Shown: one piece after another, positions 57,471-64,000 of the stretch
How positions within the stretch are numbered: the stretch's first letter is position 1
Layout of the letters: every line of letters begins with the position of its first letter
Source of the DNA: Saccopteryx bilineata
Lineage: Eukaryota; Chordata; Mammalia; Chiroptera; Emballonuridae
Direction of reading: 5' to 3'
NCBI RefSeq assembly: GCF_036850765.1
Contig: NC_089492.1
Location: 103,931,022 to 103,995,021, forward strand
DNA: 64,000 nt
Program-made: the position numbers and the translations under genes
Notes under the pieces: model-generated
The model's database searches: none
Told to the model about the DNA's origin: nothing
The model's input: the letters and a program-made list of their open reading frames with translations, nothing else

Positions 57471-58216
57471 CTTTTGTAATCCATGACCTTGTTGGCTGGC
57501 CTCTCAGCCGCTTAATACGACTTCAGTGCGTGCAATCACGTGATATCCAGTATGCTTTAAACTTGCTTTTTTATTTAACATTACATGTTCAAAAATATTT
57601 CAGTTTAAACATATTTGTTGAAAACGTATGTGCCATGAACTGTTCCAGGTACCTGGGATTGAGTAGTGATCATGGAGCTTACACTGCTTTCTTACACAGA
57701 GAAAGTATAATTTGCTGGCATAGTGCCTTCCCAAATAAAGTTTTAGCTGAATTTCACATTGCAGGTATTCTGGACTCTTTAGGTTCCTCCTTCTTTCTTC
57801 TCCCCTGTATTTTTTTTCATTACTCTTTCTTTCCCCATTAAAATACCAGTACATGTTTGGGTTTGGCTTCTCAGTGAGACTGCTAGTTCCCACTCAAATC
57901 CATTCTCCACCTATATTTCAGCAACAGAATACTCATTTTATTTGGGGTGTCAATGTATCCAGTTAAAAGGCTCCATTTTCTAGCCTTCCTTTTAATTAAG
58001 TGAGACTATATTTTTAAGTTTTAGTAAAATAATATGTGGAACTTCCAGGAAGGCTTTTACCATTTTTCCTTCCTCATGCTCAGTCATGTTACTAGAATAT
58101 GGATGTGATGGCTGGGGCTCCAGTTGCCATTTGGAATCATGAGGTGACTTTGAGGATGGAAGCCACATTGTGGAGGAACGAGATAATAAGATGAACTTAC
58201 AGAACAGAGGAAAATT
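57471..58216. other. Intergenic stretch, no gene recognised
   Basis: A short L2-like scrap lies near 57630 ('ttccaggtacctgggattga'). Otherwise unassigned. Confidence 0.35.
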
Positions 58217-58230
58217 TATCTCTAGTCATC

Positions 58231-58234
<4 letters not shown>

Positions 58235-58271
<37 letters not shown>

Positions 58272-58522
58272 AAGGGAGAGAGATGAGAAGCATCAACCTG
58301 TAGTTACATCAATTTCTTGTTCACTGATTGCTTCTTGCCTTGACCAGGGGGCTCAGGTCAAACCAGTGACCCCTTGTTCAAGCCAGTGACCTCTGGGCCC
58401 AAGCCAATAACCATAGGATCATGTTGATGATCCTACACTCAAGCTGGCAACCCCACGGTTTCAAACCTGGGACCTCAGTGTCCCAGGTCAATGCTCTATC
58501 CACTGCACCAGTACCAGTCAGA
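58235..58522 (-). mobile_element. Type B SINE (reverse), older
   Basis: (GA)n start, 'gagatgagaagcatcaacct', end 'accagtaccagtcaga'. Duplication ctctagtcatcttta / ctctagtcttctttt at 58220 and 58523. Confidence 0.8.
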
Positions 58523-58557
58523 CTCTAGTCTTCTTTTATGGGAGAAAGTTAACCTTT

Positions 58558-58706
58558 AGTTTTTAAAATTTATTTATTGATTCTAGGGAGAGAGGAGAGA
58601 AAGAGGCAGAAACATTGATCTGTTTCTGTATGTGCCCAACTGGGGATTGAACTGGCAACCTTTGCACATCAGAACAATATACTAACCAACTTCCAGGCAG
58701 GGGGAA
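58558..58706 (-). mobile_element. Short tRNA-derived SINE (reverse), old
   Basis: 'aatttatttattgattctag', 'tgtgcccaactggggattga', end 'cttccaggcaggg'. Duplication ttaacctttag / ttaacctttat flanks it. Confidence 0.7.
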
Positions 58707-58717
58707 AATTAACCTTT

Positions 58718-59655
58718 ATATATTTAACCCAATGTTGCCCAATCTCTTTCACAAATATTCTAAATATTCAGAAGTCCCAGCTTGAAATCAGTCTGCGATA
58801 AGAATTTAGACTTTCAAATGTTGAGTCCTTCATGTGTTTCAATTTCCCCCTCTCGTTTCCCAATCTTCCCTCTTCTCTCAGGTATTGTGTACCCTGTGGT
58901 CTCATTATGGTTGACCTACCTGTGAAGTCTTTCTTTTCCCCACTTTATTCTCCCATGTTCTTGCATTTGGGAGAACTGAGATGTCAGCAACTTTTCTAAT
59001 TCAAAAACACTAGATTACCAGAAATAAAAGCAAAAACAAAGCAGAGGAGGAGGGCACAAGGAGAAAGATGCTTTGGGGTTGCCATGGCTAATCTTTCATC
59101 GTTCAAATGAGTCAGAGGTCTAAGAATATTGAACTGATCTTTGGAGATGAGAGCATTTGTTTTAGCTAAGCAACTCTAAGAAAGAGGGTTGAGCCCAAGA
59201 GGAGAGAGAATAGAAGGTGGCATTGGAGACAAGGCAGTTTTTGGAAGCAATTGTTCTTATAACTAAACCATTCTTCATATTATTAACTTGTCTGCGGGTT
59301 GCAAAACATGTGCAAAGACAAAAGATTTATTTGTTCATTAGACATCAATTAAAACTCCCATGCTGAAGATAGATCATAGCACAGATCACAGTCAACTGAA
59401 AGAATTGACAAGGAAATGGGCTGTTTCTCTTGCTAATAGCCCAGAAATGAGTCTTGGTGGGTAGGGAGATTGGAGGAGGGGTGTGAGAGTGGGGGTGGTG
59501 TCCGGAGAGATAGGATTAATAAAGCTAAGGATGGGGTGGGGAGAAGAGTCTTGGGGATCCCTTTCTAGGTATTATATGTCAACAGGGCTTCTGGTGGAAG
59601 CAGTGTTCCTTGTGGAGAGAAATTTTTCTCTTTAGATGAACTTGTGAGTGTGGTC
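58718..59655. other. Intergenic stretch, no gene recognised
   Basis: No feature identified. Confidence 0.4.
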
Positions 59656-59657
59656 AG

Positions 59658-59711
59658 CCTTCCTTCCTTCCTTCCTTCCTTCCTTCCTTCCTTCCTTCCT
59701 TCCTTCCTTCC
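59658..59711 (+). repeat. (TTCC)n microsatellite
   Basis: About thirteen uninterrupted TTCC units. Confidence 0.97.
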
Positions 59712-59885
59712 ATGGCACAAATATTTATAAACATTTACTCTGTGCCAGGCAATATGCTATTAAGGATCTGACTCATTACAAACTGCCTTTATTTTAGGAT
59801 GGAGCAGGAAGGCTGGTGGGAGTGCATGGAGGGCAGTCGGAATCGCAGATAAGGAAGCTTAGGCCCAGAGAGGCAGTCAGAGCTT
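59712..59885 (-). mobile_element. MIR fragment (reverse)
   Basis: 'aacatttactctgtgccagg', 'ggaagcttaggcccagagag'. Confidence 0.55.
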
Positions 59886-60054
59886 CTCACATCCTCAATG
59901 CATTTTCAATCTTTTTCTTTTTTGCATGTGCATTGCATTTGCAACCTTCATCAACCTGAATGCCCACTGGATTGGCTGGGCTTGAAGTGGAATGTATTTT
60001 ACCTCCATGTGGTCCTGGGCCTGAGCATCCAAGTTCCCTGGGGCTCTACTGAAT

Positions 60055-60150
60055 ATGCAGTGCCTACGGCTCCAGCCCAGACCTGCAGAATCCCAGTATC
60101 TGGGCACTGCAGGCTCAGCAGACTTCCCAGGTGAGTCTCCTGCATTGTGG
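60055..60150. mobile_element. MER5A-like fragment
   Basis: 'cagacctgcagaatcccagt' and 'cttcccaggtgagtctcctg'. Confidence 0.4.
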
Positions 60151-60472
60151 CATTTGTGGGCTAGTACCCCTGAATCCATTGCAATGGGCCTTACAGGGTT
60201 AGTCTGAAAAAAATACTGGCCATATTCCTATGTCATAAAGAAAGGTAAAAGAAATGTAAAGTGAGGTCCGGGGCCAGTTTTACTACTCACTTGCTATGTG
60301 ACCTTGGCTAGTCACCCTCTACCCTCCCTTCTTTCAAGCCACTTATGGGTTATTGTTTGAGCCGAATGTACCAACAAACATCCCCTTCCTTGCTGCAGAA
60401 TCATGCTTATAACCAAGTAACCTGGATGATCAGCTCAGGAGCAATGAGGTGATGTCATTAAAAACCTTTCTT

Positions 60473-60657
60473 ACACCCTGGCTGGTAGCTCAGTGTATAG
60501 GGTGTCATCCCAATGTGCCAAGGTCGCAGGTTTGACCTCTGGTCAGAACATATATGAGAAGCAACCCATGGGCATACAAAGAAATGGAACATCTAAGTGG
60601 AACAATGAGTGGCTACTTCTCTCTCTGTCTCTATTCAACAACAAAAACTAAATAAAT
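60473..60657 (+). mobile_element. tRNA-derived SINE
   Basis: 'ccctggctggtagctcagtg' head, 'ggtttgacctctggtcagaa', A-rich tail. Duplication aaacctttct at 60462 and 60658. Confidence 0.8.
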
Positions 60658-60669
60658 AAACCTTTCTCA

Positions 60670-61350
60670 TGAGAGATACCTCTTCCGAGTTTGAAGAAAA
60701 TTCCATTACTATTCCAGACTCTCCTGCCGTGCTGTCAGGGAGGTTGGCGGAGGCCTGGGAACCTGGGACTTGGGCTCTCTCAGGAGCACAGCCATGAACG
60801 CGTGTCTGTGTTACCTCCAGGGCCCCTGAGATGGTCAGTCTGCAGCCTCAGGGAGGCTGGTTTACAGACCTTTCTGTTTGGCATTTAGCAATCCATGCCC
60901 TTGTAGTAGAACAATTGAGGTTGTCAAGCAGAGAGATGAGGGAGAATGAAAAAGGAGAAGAGAGGAGACTAGCTCTGGAAAATTTTGCCAGAAATCTCCA
61001 ATCTCTTCCCTCCTTATTGAGCAGGGTGGAAAGGGCTGAATAAATGCCCTCCTGTAGGTTGGTTACAGTCTGGGAGGTGTTTTCTCATTATGTGAGTCCT
61101 CATTATGTTATATATGAAAAGCACAATACACTGTACCTGAGAGTAATAAGCCAGTGAAGCACTGGCTGGATTTACCTTGTAAACAGTGGCTACCCTTGGC
61201 ATTTCCCATAAGCAGATTTTATCAGGAAAAAAGCCCAGGTGAGGGTGGAGGAGGCCCCCATGAAAATGACACAATTCCTGTGACTCTCTTCTCTTCCCAC
61301 TGCTCTGAACAGAAACCATATTGCAAAGGACTCATTTGCTCATTTCTTTT
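60670..61350. other. Intergenic stretch, no gene recognised
   Basis: Unassigned. Confidence 0.35.
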
Positions 61351-61354
61351 CCCA

Positions 61355-61760
61355 CCAAGTATTATGAACACCAACTACAGGCCAGGCATGCTGCTAGGTG
61401 CTGGCTACAAGAGCCAAATTGTTCCTGCCACAAAGCTTCGACCTACTGAGTAAGCAAAAATCATAAGTAAATTAAAAACAAGCACATGACAATAGCATGA
61501 GGAAGAACTGCATGGTTCTGTGAAAATGCATGTAAAGAGAGTAGCCGAGAAAAGGCCAAGATGTGCAGGCATTGACCAGGAAGAAGGTATGTGAGTGTCA
61601 GAGAGAAGCCATACAAAGGGAACAGCATGTGCAAAGGCCTCTTGGCATGAGGGAAGAACTGAAGAAGGCAACTGTGAGGGTTATGAGGCCAAGCAGAGCA
61701 CCCCCCCATCAGAGCTTGAGAAACCACATGAGAATGCCTAGAAAAAAAGAGGAAGCCATT
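61355..61760 (-). mobile_element. L2 3' fragment (reverse)
   Basis: 'gccaggcatgctgctaggtg', 'gaacagcatgtgcaaaggcc'. Confidence 0.55.
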
Positions 61761-61879
61761 GCTGTGCTCTAAGCCAAGGATGCTGGATTTCCAGGTGGCC
61801 TCTGATTCTCCTGAGGTCTCATCATGGGTCAGACGGAACTTGGTCCAGAGCCCTGATTCCTCCCTCTCACTGGCTAAAT

Positions 61880-62400
61880 CTAGGCAGACACCTAACACCT
61901 CTCTATTGTACCTTGGAAATTGCTCTCAAATGGATCTTCCTTATTCCCGAGCCCACTGCCACTGCCATGGTGGCAGTCCCAGCCCTGCCTCCTGTGGGCT
62001 ATAGCAGTATCTGGGTTCTTCACCTGAGAATCTTCCCTCTATAATTCACTCTCCATGGTGGCTTCCTTTCTGAAACATACACCCGGCCTCTCCCTGGCTT
62101 GTGCACCTCTAGTGGCTCCCCAGTGCCTAGAGAAGCAATCTCAGTCTCTTTAGGCAGCCCTCAAGGCTCTGCTCTTTCTGATCTAGCCTGCCTGCTGCCT
62201 TGTCTCCTTACTCACCAACATCCCTACCTCTCTGTACACCAGATGCTACAGCCCAAGGGGCTTCTCAGCTTTCCCCAAATACGCACGGCTCTTTGCTGTT
62301 CTGTCTTCCTGGAAGCCCTTCCTTTTTTACTGGAAACTCTATTTCCTTTGTCAACATAGCAACAGACATGCCACCGCCTCTGCCAGACACCATCAAATTC
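61880..62400 (+). mobile_element. L2/CR1-like LINE fragment
   Basis: 'ctagtggctccccagtgcct', 'gctctttctgatctagcctg', 'cttcctggaagcccttcctt' follow the sense L2 3' coding region. Confidence 0.45.
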
Positions 62401-62424
62401 CCCAGCAGGAAAATTCTGCTGCTA

Positions 62425-62623
62425 CAGCTCCTTCTCCCTAGCTAGGGAGAGCAAGCATCTCTTACAGCTCCTTCTCCCTAGCTAGGGAGAGCAAGCATCT
62501 CTTACAGCTCCTTCTCCCTAGCTAGGGAGAGCAAGCATCTCTTACAGCTCCTTCTCCCTAGCTAGGGAGAGCAAGCATCTCTTACAGCTCCTTCTCCCTA
62601 GCTAGGGAGAGCAAGCATCTCTT
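62425..62623 (+). repeat. Minisatellite: five perfect 40-bp units
   Basis: A 40-bp unit repeats at 62425, 62465, 62505, 62545 and 62585, the last truncated by a base or two; apart from the first base or two before 'acagctcc' I saw no mismatch. Each unit holds the perfect 18-bp palindrome TCTCCCTAGCTAGGGAGA. There are no spacers, so it is not a CRISPR array. Confidence 0.97.
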
Positions 62624-62689
62624 GAGAGCAAATACTCACATAGTACCTGGTCCATGATGGATACTCAAGAAATGATGGAAGTCAAGTCC

Positions 62690-63310
62690 ACTTATTATAT
62701 GATTCCATTTATATGCAATGTCCAGAATAGACAAATCTATACGAGATAGAAAATAGATTAGTGATTGACAGAGGATGGGGGAGGAGGGAATTGGGAGATA
62801 CAAGGGTTCATTTTGTTTGTTTGTTTGTTTGTTTTTTACAGGGACAGAGAGGGAGTCAGAGAGAGGGATAGATAGTGACAGACAGACTGGAACGGAGAGA
62901 GATGAGAAGCATCAACCATCAGTTTTTTGTTGCAACACCTTAGTTGTTCATTGATTGCTTTTTCATATGTGCCTTGACCATGGGCCCCCAGCAGATTGTG
63001 TAACCTCTTGCTTGAGCCAGCGACCTTGGGCTCAAGCTGGTGAGCTTTTTGCTCAAACCAGATGAGCCCGCACTCAAGCTGGTGACCTCAGGGTCTTGAA
63101 CCTGGGTCCTCGGCATCCCAGTCCGATGCTCTATCCACTGCGCCACCACCTGGTCAGGCACAAGGGTTCATTTTGGAGTGATAGAAATGCTTTGGAATTA
63201 GACGTGATGCTTGCACAACACTGTAAATACACTAAAAAATACTGAATTGCACACATTAAAATGGTGAATTTTAAGTTACATAAATTTTATCTCAACAAAA
63301 TTTTTTAAAA
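62690..63310 (+). mobile_element. L1 3' UTR, split by a SINE
   Basis: 'gattccatttatatgcaatg' and, after the SINE, 'attgcacacattaaaatggt' and 'cataaattttatctcaaca' match old L1M 3' ends. Confidence 0.7.
62826..63159 (-). mobile_element. Type B SINE within L1
   Basis: Perfect 16-bp duplication acaagggttcattttg at 62810-62825 and 63160-63175. (TTTG)n tail, full body. Confidence 0.94.
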
Positions 63311-63344
63311 AAGAAATAATAAAAAGATGAATGAATTATAAAAC

Positions 63345-64000
63345 ACTTTTTTATTATTAATTTTAATAGGGTGACATTAATAAATCAGGGTACATATATT
63401 CAGAGGAAACATCTCCAGGTTATTTTGACATTTAATTATGTTGCATACCCATCACCCAAAGTCAAATTGTCTTCCGTCACCTTCTATCTAGTTTTCTTTG
63501 TGCCCCTCCCCCTCCCCCACCTCCTCCCTTTCCTCTCCCCCTGCCCCCCCAACCACCACACTCTTATCCATGTCTCTTAGTCTCATTTTTATGTCCCACC
63601 TATGTATGGAATCATACAGTTCTTAGTTTTTTCTGATTTACTTATTTCACTAAGTATAATGTTATCAAGGTCCATCCATGTTGTTGTAAATGATCCAATG
63701 TCATCATTTCTTATGGCTGAGTAGTATTCCATAGTATATATGTACCACATCTTCTTTATCCAGTCATCTATTGAAGGGCTTTTTGGTTGTTTCCATGTCT
63801 TGGCCACTGTGAACAATACTGCAATGAACATGGGGCTGCATGTGTCTTTATGTACCAGTGTTTTTGAGTTTTGGGGGTATATTACCCAGTAGAGGGATTG
63901 CTGGGTCATATGGTACGTCTGTTCTTATTTTTTTGAGGAACCACCATACTTCCTTCCATACTGGTTGTACTACTTCACATTCCCACCAACAGTGGATGAG
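63345..64000 (-). mobile_element. L1 LINE 3' end (ORF2 C-terminus and 3' UTR), runs off the window
   Basis: On the minus strand 63909-63589 is open for 106 codons and contains the L1 ORF2 C-terminal signature (YTMEYYSAI, then TTWMDLD). A 3' UTR with a C/T-rich block (63505-63560) and an A-rich end near 63345 follow. ORF2 encodes the L1 endonuclease/reverse transcriptase; only its last part is seen here. Upstream of 63909 the frame is broken or shifted. Confidence 0.9.

Noticed and set aside
62425..62623. CRISPR-like array
   Set aside because: The units are directly tandem with no spacers, and the genome is mammalian. It is a minisatellite.

Overview
This is a mammalian nuclear window, most likely from a bat. 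The evidence is the repeat content: about ten copies of a ~380-bp tRNA-derived SINE with a GGTTGGCTCAGTGGTAGAGC-type head, several copies of a second tRNA-derived SINE with a CCTGACCAGGCGGTGGC-type head, and several short hAT-like MITEs with intact 8-bp target-site duplications. The long SINE resembles what I remember as the rhinolophoid Rhin-1 type, so a horseshoe or leaf-nosed bat is my best guess; no search was run. Older mammalian repeats (MIR, L2, MER5A, MaLR LTRs, Tigger, L1) are also present.

Only one host protein-coding feature is convincing: exon 1 of KCNK12 (THIK-2, a two-pore-domain K+ channel) on the minus strand, coding 49194-48804. It lies in a CpG island (about 48450-50570) and ends at a consensus GTGAGC donor inside the first selectivity filter. 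Everything left of 48803 reads as KCNK12 intron 1, because no exon 2 (which would be a long open frame starting with the rest of the TIGFG filter) is present. Everything right of the CpG island reads as upstream intergenic DNA.

Intron 1 is dense with mobile elements. 4999-8200 is an internally deleted endogenous retrovirus with two LTRs, a primer-binding site resembling tRNA-Ser, a polypurine tract and a decayed gag. 13928-15556 is a four-layer nest: a SINE split by a solo LTR and by a hAT element, the latter carrying another SINE. 15616-16335 and 19390-20103 are further solo LTRs of the same family with perfect 5-bp duplications. 17690-20960 holds MaLR LTRs, a mariner-like MITE and more LTRs. 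21522-22399 is a Tigger remnant. 28410-31590 is one old L2 split by a SINE, an L1/HAL1-like segment and a hAT. 33975-35960 is a long reverse-strand L2.

Upstream of the gene there are SINE pairs at 52325-53055 and 53415-54470, a hAT at 56212-56578, a perfect five-copy 40-bp minisatellite at 62425-62623, and the 3' end of an L1 (minus strand) running off the window at 64000. I found no candidate for a novel multigene system. The most notable items are the nested insertions, the minisatellite with an internal palindrome, a perfect 29-bp inverted repeat at 26057/26381, a Ser-to-Cys change in the KCNK12 ER-retention motif and a short upstream ORF ending 10 nt before the KCNK12 start.
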